Below, piece by piece: positions 7,608 through 15,386 of a DNA stretch of 54,411 nt. The DNA is from Lachnospiraceae bacterium. GTDB taxonomy: Bacteria; Bacillota; Clostridia; Lachnospirales; Lachnospiraceae. The notes under the pieces were generated by a model. The model saw only the letters and a list, made by a program, of their open reading frames with translations, was not told the origin of the DNA and made no database searches. The stretch lies in NCBI GenBank assembly GCA_900769115.1, contig CAAGFJ010000035.1, positions 1 through 54,411 on the forward strand. Direction: 5' to 3'. The first letter of the stretch is position 1. Each line of letters starts with the position of its first letter. The position numbers were made by a program, and so were the translations under genes.

Positions 7608-8822
7608 TTAATCAATAAACTGTGTATCTGTCAGGATATCTTTTGCGCTGCTATTATGTAACATGATACATGGCAATATCATAGATAACAGTAAATATAC
7701 AAGTTCTATTACCATACAAACAATGAGTTCCTGACTGGTAAACGTAACTGCTGTCATTAAATAATACCGTCCCACAATGAAGATTCTTGTAATGACTGCT
7801 GCAATTCCAAAAGCGATTGCAGTTTCTAAAAGATTAACTAAGAAATTAACAAGGGCACATTCCATCCATTTCATGCCACATATATAATAGATAGAATAAT
7901 AATACAATTGTTCCCGGATCATAATTGCACCTGTGCTGATTGCTGTAATCAGTACCATAACAAAACTAGCTGCAATGATCGGGATTAGAAAATATAATTT
8001 TGTACCAAGTGATTTCATGGTAATACGATTCAATTCAGGCAATTCCAGAAATTCATTATATATCAGGTTATTCTCTATAAATTCGTTATTGTACTGTGCA
8101 TCTTTTTTACTAATTGTCTTGTCATAACGTATTAAGCAGACATCCCCCACACAATATTCAATCTGCGTATCATTTATTTGATTAAAACGATCTGCCTCCT
8201 CCTTATCAAACATGAGAATGCCACCTTCTATATCAATCGCTCCCAGATTGGTAAATAACTTTCGGTAATCTGTTCTTTCTTCACGTGACCCATTGACATT
8301 TCCTATTATTTTTGCATTTGAATTCAAAACACCGATTACCTTCACATCAAATGATTCCCCATCCATTGTAATTCCCTTAAGAATCGTTCCCGGCTTATAT
8401 TTACTCAATGAACCGCCTACCACAACATGCAAATAGTTCTCATCTTCAGGAATCTCTGTGAGCCAGTTACCCTCTGTCAATTCCGGTGTATACTGATCAA
8501 TAAAATTCCGATCGTATCCTCTGACACATAGATTACTTGTCTCTTTGGTGCTGAATAATCCGTTATAGCATGAGGTCACCGTAGCATGTTTTAAATCTTT
8601 TTCAACCTCTTTAGAATCTTTATATGCATTACCCGGAAACCATTCCAAATAATAGCCATCATGTAAAAAATAATTTAAAAATCTTCTGTACTCCTGTGTA
8701 TTAAATGAGATAATAGAACTTCCAGCTATTACTAATACAAATAACGCAACCAATTCCAGTATAATAATGAATGTAACAAAACGATTCTTTTTCAATTGGC
8801 ATAATGCCAGTTTCCATTTCAT
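7608..8822 (-). CDS. FtsX-like ABC permease subunit (third of three)
   Basis: The 404-residue protein has a membrane helix at ~15-38, a ~230-residue extracytoplasmic domain of the MacB periplasmic-core kind, and three C-terminal helices between ~278 and 395. The REQLYYYSIYYICGMKW stretch between the first two of these is the FtsX-family cytoplasmic loop expected to touch the ATPase. It overlaps the preceding permease gene by 4 nt (ATGA). The DNA is more AT-rich than most of the window. It is not closely similar to the two permeases upstream and may be the partner half of a heterodimer with one of them. Confidence 0.8.
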   Translation of the reverse strand: MKWKLALCQLKKNRFVTFIIILELVALFVLVIAGSSIISFNTQEYRRFLNYFLHDGYYLEWFPGNAYKDSKEVEKDLKHATVTSCYNGLFSTKETSNLCVRGYDRNFIDQYTPELTEGNWLTEIPEDENYLHVVVGGSLSKYKPGTILKGITMDGESFDVKVIGVLNSNAKIIGNVNGSREERTDYRKLFTNLGAIDIEGGILMFDKEEADRFNQINDTQIEYCVGDVCLIRYDKTISKKDAQYNNEFIENNLIYNEFLELPELNRITMKSLGTKLYFLIPIIAASFVMVLITAISTGAIMIREQLYYYSIYYICGMKWMECALVNFLVNLLETAIAFGIAAVITRIFIVGRYYLMTAVTFTSQELIVCMVIELVYLLLSMILPCIMLHNSSAKDILTDTQFID

Positions 8823-10006
8823 AAAATATCCCCCATTCTGTATGGTGTAATTTCATTTGCAACGGGATTTTTTAATCGCAAGTGAAATATATAACATAAA
8901 CTAACAATTATTAATGCTATAAAATAAGTCACTAATAGTATTACAATAATTCTTCTATTATAAGCTTGCTGCATCCTGGTAAACCAATTAGAAAGTTTAG
9001 GCATAAGCCAATATAAATATGTGATATTTGCAATACAATACAATATCAACATATGTATTTGATATATTAGTATCATAGGCAAAGGCATCTTGTAAAATAT
9101 AGGTCCTTGTCCTTTAATTAGACAATGAAATAGTAAAATACAATTAATTGCACATAAAAAAGAAATTACGCCTATAATGGTTAAAATGATACGATAGGAA
9201 TAATGAATATCAGGTCTTTCATCAACCTTATTCATGGGAATTATCACATCACTTCCAAAGGTATTTTGCAATACACCATATATATATTCATATGTTTTAG
9301 ATGTAATAGGTTCTTCAAAATAAAATGAAATTTTTGACATTTTTACAGTATCATCTAATGAACTGTAGCAAACAAGAGGAAATGAATTAAACCAAAATCC
9401 AGCAATACGATATGTTTGACCATTAATTATTGGTAGACCATCCTCATTTAATGCCACAGAATAATCTGGATATTGTATTCCGTTTTCATCTGTATAATAG
9501 TAATTTTCTCCGTAACAAAACGGATATAAACACACATTTTCTCCTACCTGTTCCTGTTCATCTATCCAATATCCTCCATCCGAACATGAAGAATATTTCA
9601 GTCCGTCAAAACACAATGTTGGTGCTTTAATGCAATTGGGAGCAATGACTAGTTTTATTTCACATTCTTGTTCAGAAGGATAATTCCAATCCAGATTGGC
9701 ATAAGCTGTTAGCAAAGTCCAATTACTATTTCCGAAAGATACTAATTTATCTGTTGTTGAAGATATCTGTTCAATAGAAATATCTAGTTCTCTTTTAGTA
9801 ATTTCCTTTCCCTCTTTAACAATAAAATCAATACTATTTTGATCTGTTTCGATATAATTATTTTCTGGAATACCACAATGAAAATTCTGGTAAACCCCAT
9901 ATGTATAATGCAAAATAAATGTCGACAAAAGAACCATTATTACAGCAAAAATATGTAACATTGGATTACTATGCAGGAGGAATATGTATAGTCTTATTTT
10001 TTTCAT
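8819..10006 (-). CDS. Degenerate FtsX-like permease subunit (second of three)
   Basis: This 395-residue protein is clearly paralogous to its upstream neighbour. Shared blocks include LHYTYGVYQNFHCG versus LHFSYGVYQNMHSG, AYANLDWNYP versus AYEYLDWNFP, FYFEEPIT versus FYFEEGVT, and RPDIHYSYR versus RTDIHYTYR. The topology is one N-terminal helix, a large outer domain and three C-terminal helices. The basic coupling loop RREIAILRICGM of the paralogue is replaced by KGQGPIFYKMPLPM, so it has probably lost normal contact with the ATPase. AAGGGG precedes the ATG. Base composition is strikingly AT-rich. It may serve as an accessory or immunity-like membrane protein rather than a full transport subunit. 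Confidence 0.75.
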   Translation of the reverse strand: MKKIRLYIFLLHSNPMLHIFAVIMVLLSTFILHYTYGVYQNFHCGIPENNYIETDQNSIDFIVKEGKEITKRELDISIEQISSTTDKLVSFGNSNWTLLTAYANLDWNYPSEQECEIKLVIAPNCIKAPTLCFDGLKYSSCSDGGYWIDEQEQVGENVCLYPFCYGENYYYTDENGIQYPDYSVALNEDGLPIINGQTYRIAGFWFNSFPLVCYSSLDDTVKMSKISFYFEEPITSKTYEYIYGVLQNTFGSDVIIPMNKVDERPDIHYSYRIILTIIGVISFLCAINCILLFHCLIKGQGPIFYKMPLPMILIYQIHMLILYCIANITYLYWLMPKLSNWFTRMQQAYNRRIIVILLVTYFIALIIVSLCYIFHLRLKNPVANEITPYRMGDIL

Positions 10007-10029
10007 AACATACCCCTTTCGTTCATGTT

Positions 10030-11247
10030 TTATTTACATACACCCATCCGCATTGATCGCTTATTCTGTATTGTTACTCCGATCAAACATACCAGCAGGG
10101 ATACGCCAAAATAAATCCCAAACAAAGCCATGTAAATCCAGATACTATAAGCCTGTTGCATCAATGTAAAATATATTCTGATTTTAGGGAGAATATAAAA
10201 CGCATAAATAACAGCAGCCAGAACATAAAACGGGACTGTAAGCAGCATACATTCGGTGACCGATAACAAAATTCCTTTCCATCTTGTCATGCCACAGATT
10301 CGCAAGATTGCAATTTCTCTTCTACGGCGGCGTAACAAATATGAATACAATATCATATAGTTAACGGCTGCAACTATTCCAAGAATCACTATCATGATAA
10401 GTGCTGTCCGATATGTATAATGAATATCCGTCCGATAAGAACAACTATCGTCTACTATAACACGATCTTTTCCTAATGTACTTTCAAAGATATCTGTAAT
10501 ATGTTGAAAAGTATTGCCTGTTACACCCTCTTCAAAATAGAAAGAACCTCGAACGATAGGAGTATCTTTTGCAAGTGACCCATAACATACAATTGGTGTA
10601 ATTGCCATTAGCAAATGCCCTGCCACCTGATAGATTTCACCATTGATTGTGAGTGTACCGTCATCATTTAATGCCGTAAATACAGGAGGGTAAGATACAC
10701 CATTATCATCCGTACTTCCCTGTTCCGTTAATTCATAGTAAGGAAAAAGACATACTCTGTCGCCTTCTGCCTCCTGCCTGTCCGTCCATTTTCCACCGTC
10801 ATAAAAACTATCACCACGCCTTAAGTTATCAAATACCTGTCTGGGAGCCTTGATTCCATCTGCCGTTACAGTTACAACAGATGTACACGCTTCATGTCTT
10901 GGAAAATTCCAATCCAGATATTCATAAGCAGTAAATAATGTGGAATCACTGTTTCCATATGATTGAATTATATCCATTGTATTGGAAACCTGTTCCAAGC
11001 ATTGATCCAGTTCGCCTTTTGTAACCTGATTCTTGATCTTGATATCTTCTGTAAAAGTAAAATCAACTCTATTTTCTTCTGTTTCAAACACCGGTTTATG
11101 TGCACTGAAACCACTATGCATATTCTGATAAACTCCATAACTGAAATGCAATATTAACGAAGACACTATGACGCAAAGAATCACCATAAGAAAGATAGTA
11201 CACTCATTCTTAATAAAATATCGATAGTTCTTGAAGATATAGTTCAA
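10030..11247 (-). CDS. FtsX-like permease subunit (first of three)
   Basis: The 405-residue protein has a helix at ~18-38, an extracytoplasmic domain of ~240 residues, and three C-terminal helices. The FtsX signature loop RRRRREIAILRICGMTRWKG is intact. The start is a TTG (MNYIFKNYRYF) with GGGGTGAT upstream. It follows the small secreted-protein gene after a strong hairpin and begins a run of four transporter genes. A tandem duplication gave rise to it and the next gene. Transport of, or protection from, the secreted protein is inferred from gene order. Confidence 0.8.
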   Translation of the reverse strand: MNYIFKNYRYFIKNECTIFLMVILCVIVSSLILHFSYGVYQNMHSGFSAHKPVFETEENRVDFTFTEDIKIKNQVTKGELDQCLEQVSNTMDIIQSYGNSDSTLFTAYEYLDWNFPRHEACTSVVTVTADGIKAPRQVFDNLRRGDSFYDGGKWTDRQEAEGDRVCLFPYYELTEQGSTDDNGVSYPPVFTALNDDGTLTINGEIYQVAGHLLMAITPIVCYGSLAKDTPIVRGSFYFEEGVTGNTFQHITDIFESTLGKDRVIVDDSCSYRTDIHYTYRTALIMIVILGIVAAVNYMILYSYLLRRRRREIAILRICGMTRWKGILLSVTECMLLTVPFYVLAAVIYAFYILPKIRIYFTLMQQAYSIWIYMALFGIYFGVSLLVCLIGVTIQNKRSMRMGVCK

Positions 11248-11272
11248 CTACTATCACCCCGTTTCAATTTAT

Positions 11273-11300
11273 TAGGCAGACATATACCTGCATATGTCTG
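11273..11300 (-). promoter_or_regulatory. Intercistronic hairpin between secreted protein and permeases
   Basis: GGCAGACATAT and ATATGTCTGCC form a perfect 11-bp stem with a 6-nt loop. No U-run follows, so it is more likely an mRNA stabiliser or partial attenuator that keeps the secreted-protein message more abundant than the permease message. Confidence 0.6.
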
Positions 11301-11320
11301 CCCGCAACATAAGAAAGTTC

Positions 11321-11722
11321 TTAATTAGTACCTACTGATTCTAGTGTAGGAGTTGTATTGCTATTCCCTTTGTGAATTACACTTAATCCCCAATACTTGT
11401 TACTAGTTGAACAATGCGATGCGGAAGTAGCCTTATAATTTCCTGCATTTGTTACTCCGGAATTACTGCTTACGGTTGTACCTGCATATGCACTCGATCC
11501 ACCTTTTTTTACATAGACATAGATATATTTTGCAGCAGCAGTCTTATTCGTTCCTTTTGCTGTAGCGGTAAAGGTTGTTGCCCCTGAGGATACCTTGTTT
11601 AACGACACGCTTGTGTATGTACCAGATTTACTAGCCGCATCAGTCGTAACTGGTACAGCAGTTCCTACCATAGCAAGTGCTAATGCACCTGCGATTACTG
11701 TTTTCTTAATATTTTTAATCAT
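11321..11722 (-). CDS. Small secreted protein, possible bacteriocin-like or signal protein
   Basis: The 133-residue precursor has a clear Sec signal peptide (MIKNIKK, then a hydrophobic core to about Ala25) with likely cleavage near TDAA/SKSG. That leaves a ~103-residue Ser/Thr/Gly/Lys-rich mature protein with alternating polar and hydrophobic residues typical of a beta-sandwich and one Cys (SASHCSTSNKYWG). The frame can open at a TTG at 11737, but GGAGG lies 8 nt before the ATG at 11722. The context (FtsX permeases, ABC ATPase, dedicated regulator) resembles lactococcin-972-type loci. Sequence identity to that family is not evident to me, so the function is inferred only. Confidence 0.75.
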   Translation of the reverse strand: MIKNIKKTVIAGALALAMVGTAVPVTTDAASKSGTYTSVSLNKVSSGATTFTATAKGTNKTAAAKYIYVYVKKGGSSAYAGTTVSSNSGVTNAGNYKATSASHCSTSNKYWGLSVIHKGNSNTTPTLESVGTN

Positions 11723-11789
11723 ATGAATTTCCTCCAATATCTTGTGAATTAGTAATATACATGCTATAATATAAATTGCAATTTTCGTG

Positions 11790-11829
11790 GGCTTTCTGTA
11801 ATCTTATCACCTTAAGAAAACAGAAAGCC
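11790..11829 (-). promoter_or_regulatory. Leader hairpin abutting the minigene stop
   Basis: On the minus strand GGCTTTCTG pairs with CAGAAAGCC around a ~22-nt loop. The stem starts one nucleotide after the minigene TAA, so a ribosome finishing the minigene would cover its 5' arm. No U-run follows. Confidence 0.55.
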
Positions 11830-11859
11830 TTATTCAATTGGTAGACTATCTGCCATCAT
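11830..11859 (-). CDS. Putative nine-residue leader peptide
   Basis: A minigene MMADSLPIE-stop is preceded by GGGAGGGG at ideal spacing, one of the strongest ribosome sites in the window. It ends directly against a hairpin and lies upstream of the secreted-protein gene. It could be a translation-coupled leader or attenuator peptide, or the strong purine run may have another role. Nothing homologous is recognised. Confidence 0.4.
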   Translation of the reverse strand: MMADSLPIE

Positions 11860-11955
11860 ATTCCCCTCCCTTCTATATCCAATAACAACACGGATAGCCT
11901 TAGAATATTAATGTCCTTCCAGTATTGTTATATTTTGTTTTGCATTCATAGATTC

Positions 11956-11969
11956 TCTACAATTGCAGA
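11956..11969. promoter_or_regulatory. BlaI-type operator, secreted-protein promoter
   Basis: TCTACA-AT-TGCAGA matches the ideal dyad TCTACA-N2-TGTAGA with one change and overlaps the -10 box. It contains the TACA/TGTA core known for BlaI/MecI operators. The same dyad occurs at the blaI promoter (13890-13903). Confidence 0.65.
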
Positions 11970-11995
11970 ATATCACATTTCATCTCGCGTGTCAA
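11967..11995 (-). promoter_or_regulatory. Promoter of the secreted-protein/ABC operon
   Basis: On the minus strand TTGACA (11995-11990) and TATTCT (11972-11967) are separated by 17 nt. The BlaI-like dyad overlaps the -10 element, so repressor binding would exclude RNA polymerase. Confidence 0.75.
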
Positions 11996-12079
11996 CTACT
12001 TTCAGTTTATATAGAGGTTTTACAGATACATATATTTTTTCTTCTCAAAATGATTCTATTGGATTCTTATATATCCATA

Positions 12080-12130
12080 AAAAGAAAACTATCATACCAG
12101 ATTCTTAATCAAATCCAATATGATAGTTTC
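12080..12130 (-). terminator. Terminator after the blaI-M56 operon
   Basis: Just past the M56 gene stop, GAAACTATCATA pairs with TATGATAGTTTTC around a ~20-nt loop, followed by TTTTT on the minus strand. It insulates the regulator operon from the secreted-protein promoter. Confidence 0.8.
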
Positions 12131-12135
12131 AACTA

Positions 12136-13512
12136 CTATTTTCTATACCCACCTACTACAGATACCTTTGATCCACTTTTATTCGATATGTATACCTGAT
12201 ATGTCCCATCCTCTGTCACTTCAAAGGAATGTGAAATGCTACCTTTTCCAATAACGCTCCTTGTATCCTTATTCGGCTTAATAATTCCAACCCGTACTTC
12301 TTTATCAGACGGATCAACCATAACTGTGATATCTATAGTACTACCTTTCTTTTTCGTAAAGGTTTTAGATTTTGCCACATAACCACTCTTTATCGTCCAA
12401 TCAATAGCACTGACATTACTTGCTCTGGAAAAATTATAAGCATCTGTCATCTCAACCACTGTCATTCCCGCAAAAGCATCCTCTACTGATTCCTCATATT
12501 CCTCCAATTCTTGTGGTTCCTCCAGCGGCTCCTCTATATCATTCACCGTTGCCTGGTAAACCTTGCCATACACCGCCTCTACACCTGCATGTGCCGCATA
12601 AGCGGAACCTCCGCAACACATAATCGTTACTGCAAACACTCCAGCTGCCGCCCATGTCTTCATCCGTGTTCTCGTTCTATTCTTCATACACTGTATTCTC
12701 CATTTCAATTCATTAGTATCTTCCAGCCACGCAGATGCCATATTCGGCATTTTCTGCCCTACGCGCTCATTCATCTTGTATAGAAATAGAAAATATTGCT
12801 TTGCTCCGATCCATTGTTCACAGCAGCGGCTGTCACAGGAAGCCTCTGCCCACCGTTTCATCTGTTGCCATGTAACCCAAACCAGCGGATTGAGCCAGAA
12901 GATACAGCAGACTATAGAAAATGCCGGTTTCCAGAACATGTCTCCCTGTTTGCAATGGCATAATTCATGCCGCAGGATGACTTCCAATTCCTCAATTGTG
13001 AATTCCTCCATCGGAAGATAGATTCTTGTCCGTATCATCCCAGTAATAAATGGCACTTGCACTCCATATCCCTGATATAATTCTACTTTACGTTCAATAT
13101 GTAGTTCGGTACACAACTGTTGAAGCAGATCCCGCTTCCACCGCATAGCCTGCATGCATCCTTTGCATATACTCTGAAGCCCTGCAAAATGCCAAAGCTG
13201 CCAGGACAACGATAAGCATATCCCACTTATCCAGATAAGCAACAGCATCCAGAACATATGCATCGTCACATCTGTCTCCATCAACAGATATCCGCCGCAT
13301 CCACCATATAACATCATCTGTGCCACCAGTACTCCATATGCAACCGGAATCATATATCCTAACATTACACACTTCAACATGCCGTATAATACGCACGCAT
13401 TCAACGTGCGTCTCCAACATCTTGCCATGATCAGCCAAAGCAGAGATAAGATACTTCCCGTAACTGCCGTCAATATGAGCAATACTGCCACATTATTCAT
13501 TATCCAATCCAT
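12136..13512 (-). CDS. BlaR1/MecR1-like M56 membrane metalloprotease with a non-penicillin-binding sensor
   Basis: The protein (~458 residues) has the BlaR1 layout: N-terminal helices (~8-30, ~45-70, ~86-106), a cytoplasmic zinc-protease loop with HELCH (His182, Glu183, His186 counted from the ATG) and downstream Glu223, then a fourth helix (~283-303) and an outer C-terminal domain. That domain has no SxxK or KTG motif. It is an acidic linker followed by a ~110-residue beta-rich domain (AIDWTIKSGY to the C-terminus). BlaR1-type proteins sense an outside signal and trigger cleavage of the cognate BlaI repressor. The start overlaps blaI by about 20 nt; ATG 13512 is chosen over a TTG just upstream. 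The likely signal is the neighbouring secreted protein or what it perturbs. Confidence 0.88.
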   Translation of the reverse strand: MDWIMNNVAVLLILTAVTGSILSLLWLIMARCWRRTLNACVLYGMLKCVMLGYMIPVAYGVLVAQMMLYGGCGGYLLMETDVTMHMFWMLLLIWISGICLSLSWQLWHFAGLQSICKGCMQAMRWKRDLLQQLCTELHIERKVELYQGYGVQVPFITGMIRTRIYLPMEEFTIEELEVILRHELCHCKQGDMFWKPAFSIVCCIFWLNPLVWVTWQQMKRWAEASCDSRCCEQWIGAKQYFLFLYKMNERVGQKMPNMASAWLEDTNELKWRIQCMKNRTRTRMKTWAAAGVFAVTIMCCGGSAYAAHAGVEAVYGKVYQATVNDIEEPLEEPQELEEYEESVEDAFAGMTVVEMTDAYNFSRASNVSAIDWTIKSGYVAKSKTFTKKKGSTIDITVMVDPSDKEVRVGIIKPNKDTRSVIGKGSISHSFEVTEDGTYQVYISNKSGSKVSVVGGYRK

Positions 13513-13876
13513 CAATTAACTGCTTCAGCTCCTCCCGTTCTTCCTTACTCACTTCTTTCACCTGCAATAAGGCTGACACAAGCTTAGAAGAGGAACCTCC
13601 AAACCAGAACTGCTCCGTCTTAGCAAGCTGTTCATTCCGATACTCTTCCTCGCTACGGATTGCCTTATAATAAGTCAGTCCTTTTCGTTTGGAGGTGATG
13701 AACTTCTTAGCCTTGAGGTTACTAAGAAATGTGTACACCGTCGTATCCCTGTAATCCATTCCATACTCCGTCCGCAGACGTTCAATTACCTGCTGACAGG
13801 TAACCGGTTCTCCTGCATCCCATACACACTTCATCGTTGCTAATTCACATTCTGATAACTCGGATCTTAAATTCAT
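13493..13876 (-). CDS. blaI: BlaI/MecI-family transcriptional repressor
   Basis: This 127-residue protein has the penicillinase-repressor winged helix (LSECELATMKCVWDAGEPVTCQQVIERL, then TTVYTFLSNLKAKKFITSKRKGLTYYKA) and a C-terminal dimerisation helix region. The open frame extends upstream to 14077, but the extension overlaps the terminator and promoter. The ATG at 13876 follows AAAGGA and a consensus promoter, and gives the normal family length. Family members bind TACA/TGTA dyads and are cleaved by the M56 partner encoded directly downstream. Two matching dyads occur, at its own promoter and at the secreted-protein promoter, so it probably represses both units. Confidence 0.93.
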   Translation of the reverse strand: MNLRSELSECELATMKCVWDAGEPVTCQQVIERLRTEYGMDYRDTTVYTFLSNLKAKKFITSKRKGLTYYKAIRSEEEYRNEQLAKTEQFWFGGSSSKLVSALLQVKEVSKEEREELKQLIDGLDNE

Positions 13877-13889
13877 AATGCATTTCCTT

Positions 13890-13903
13890 TCTATACTTGT
13901 AGA
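13890..13903. promoter_or_regulatory. BlaI-type operator at the blaI promoter
   Basis: On the plus strand TCTATA-CT-TGTAGA matches the dyad TCTACA-N2-TGTAGA with one change. It lies just downstream of the blaI -10 box, suiting autorepression. Confidence 0.65.
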
Positions 13904-13919
13904 GTCTCTATGTGTGTCT

Positions 13920-13948
13920 ATCATATATTTTTCTACACCATTTGTCAA
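13920..13948 (-). promoter_or_regulatory. blaI-M56 promoter
   Basis: On the minus strand TTGACA (13948-13943) and TATGAT (13925-13920) are separated by exactly 17 nt. Confidence 0.85.
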
Positions 13949-13974
13949 TACTAATATGCTAATTAAAGAATATG

Positions 13975-14012
13975 AAAAAAGACCGAAGAACTGTCTCCAC
14001 TTCTTCGGTCTA
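13975..14012 (-). terminator. Terminator after the NlpC/P60 gene
   Basis: AGACCGAAGAA and TTCTTCGGTCT form an 11-bp stem with a 10-nt loop, followed by TTTTTT on the minus strand, 35 nt past the stop codon. Confidence 0.93.
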
Positions 14013-14046
14013 ACTATCACTCTATTCAAATTCCATCGATTCTCAA

Positions 14047-15147
14047 TCAATCCCAGATAATTCTGGCTGCTGCACATGGAGTACGATATCCCACGCTGGA
14101 TACAATAATACCGGTTGTGGAGCTGCTGGCATGTACTACCTGTCCCCCACCAATATACATTGTTACATGTCCGATTGAACCATCCTTACCACGGTAGAAT
14201 AACAGATCTCCCGGTTGGATTGCTGACAGATCTACACTGGATAATCCCTGCATCTGTGCGGCTGCTGTTCTTGGCAGACCGTAACCAAAATGTGCATATA
14301 CGCTCATTGTGAATCCGGAGCAGTCGGTACCATTCGTCAGGCTGGTTCCACCATATACGTACGGATTACCAACGAACTGCAATGCATAGTTGACAATCTC
14401 CTGGCGCTTCGTACTGGTCATCTCCGCCAGACGTGCCTGTTCTTCTGCTTCCTTCTGTTTACGAATCTCTTCCTCCTCTGCAACAGAAATTGCATGCGAG
14501 AAACCATATGAAATATCTACATAATCAGAGGATACATAACCTTCAATATCGGAATCAACCTGAATATATGTCCAGCCATCGACATCATCATCTTTTGGAA
14601 TTACTTCATAAGATTCCCCTTCCGGAATCATAGTCAGACACTCACTGTTCTCATCCTGTTCAGCACGTACATAAAGAGTCGTAGTATTCACCTTTGCAAC
14701 CTTCGGACAAGTCTCTGCCGCATATGCTCCTGCGGCATCACCAAATAACAGATAGTCATTCCGGACATATCCCATTGTGATTCCAGACTCAATCTTGGTC
14801 CAAGTATCTCCCTTCTCAACCACTAATGCGATACCATGCACCGGCAGACTTCCAACACGCTCTGAATTCTCATCCGGTTCTGCACGGACATTCACTGCCT
14901 CTTCTACATAAGCAAGGCACTTGCCTTCAAATTCCGGATACTGGCAAGTCGGTGCTGCCTCTTCGGTCGTAACATCTTCTTCCTTAATCTCTTTCACATT
15001 CAGACTCTCTACATACTGGTCTAATGCATATGTGATACCAACATCCGAATCGTCTAACACTTCTGCCCGACTGACAAATGCCGGTGTTAACATTCCAATC
15101 GCTCCTACTGCTAAAAAAGCCATGCTGACAACGCTGCTCTTCTTCAC
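14047..15147 (-). CDS. Secreted NlpC/P60 peptidoglycan endopeptidase with two SH3b domains
   Basis: The 366-residue precursor has a signal peptide (VKKSSVVSMAFLAVGAIGMLTPAFVSRA), two bacterial SH3 domains (~75-130 and ~145-210, each with an NVRAEPDENSE or YVRAEQDENSE block), a charged helical linker and a C-terminal NlpC/P60 domain. Catalytic residues are Cys276 (DCSGF), His327 (GHVTMY) and His339 (VVHASS). Such enzymes cut peptide stems in the cell wall. The frame can be read from 15186, but AGGAGGT lies just before the GTG at 15147, which also gives a proper signal peptide. It follows the YjfB-like gene by 22 nt and has its own terminator. Confidence 0.93.
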   Translation of the reverse strand: MKKSSVVSMAFLAVGAIGMLTPAFVSRAEVLDDSDVGITYALDQYVESLNVKEIKEEDVTTEEAAPTCQYPEFEGKCLAYVEEAVNVRAEPDENSERVGSLPVHGIALVVEKGDTWTKIESGITMGYVRNDYLLFGDAAGAYAAETCPKVAKVNTTTLYVRAEQDENSECLTMIPEGESYEVIPKDDDVDGWTYIQVDSDIEGYVSSDYVDISYGFSHAISVAEEEEIRKQKEAEEQARLAEMTSTKRQEIVNYALQFVGNPYVYGGTSLTNGTDCSGFTMSVYAHFGYGLPRTAAAQMQGLSSVDLSAIQPGDLLFYRGKDGSIGHVTMYIGGGQVVHASSSTTGIIVSSVGYRTPCAAARIIWD

Positions 15148-15169
15148 AATGTACCTCCTACTCTGTACT

Positions 15170-15355
15170 CTATAATCTAATATCAATATTCTGTCCTACT
15201 AATGGATTCACGGAACGCTCTAACATCTGGGTTAATGCATCCCCATTCATCTGATCCATATCTAACGCCTTATCTAACAGCTTCATTCCCACTGCAGAAC
15301 CCGTATTCGCATTCGATAATACGGTTGTGGATAACCCTAACCCTTGAATATCCAT
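15170..15355 (-). CDS. YjfB-like putative motility protein
   Basis: This 61-residue protein opens with MDIQGL, has an amphipathic centre (VGMKLLDKALDMDQMNGDALTQML), and ends in LVGQNIDIRL, matching the small YjfB family (MDI... to ...GQNIDI). Its role is poorly defined; the family is named for a loose link to motility. It has its own strong promoter and GAGG before the ATG, and precedes the NlpC/P60 gene by 22 nt, so the two are probably cotranscribed. Confidence 0.8.
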   Translation of the reverse strand: MDIQGLGLSTTVLSNANTGSAVGMKLLDKALDMDQMNGDALTQMLERSVNPLVGQNIDIRL

Positions 15356-15386
15356 ATCTTATACCTCTTCCTAATCTTAAAACATG

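Larger units (their letters stand above)
11723..12084 (-). promoter_or_regulatory. Regulatory leader of the secreted-protein operon
   Basis: This gene-free stretch holds, in order of transcription, a strong promoter (11967-11995), an overlapping BlaI-type dyad, a ~110-nt leader, a ten-codon minigene with a very strong ribosome site, a long-loop hairpin (11790-11829), and a possible second promoter close to the secreted-protein gene (TTGCAA-16-TATATT, about 11755-11782). Confidence 0.6.

Noticed and set aside
11321..11722. Naming the secreted protein lactococcin 972
   Set aside because: Gene context is similar but I cannot see convincing sequence identity; left as a bacteriocin-like or signal candidate.
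12136..13876. Beta-lactam resistance locus
   Set aside because: No beta-lactamase or PBP gene is nearby and the sensor lacks a penicillin-binding domain.
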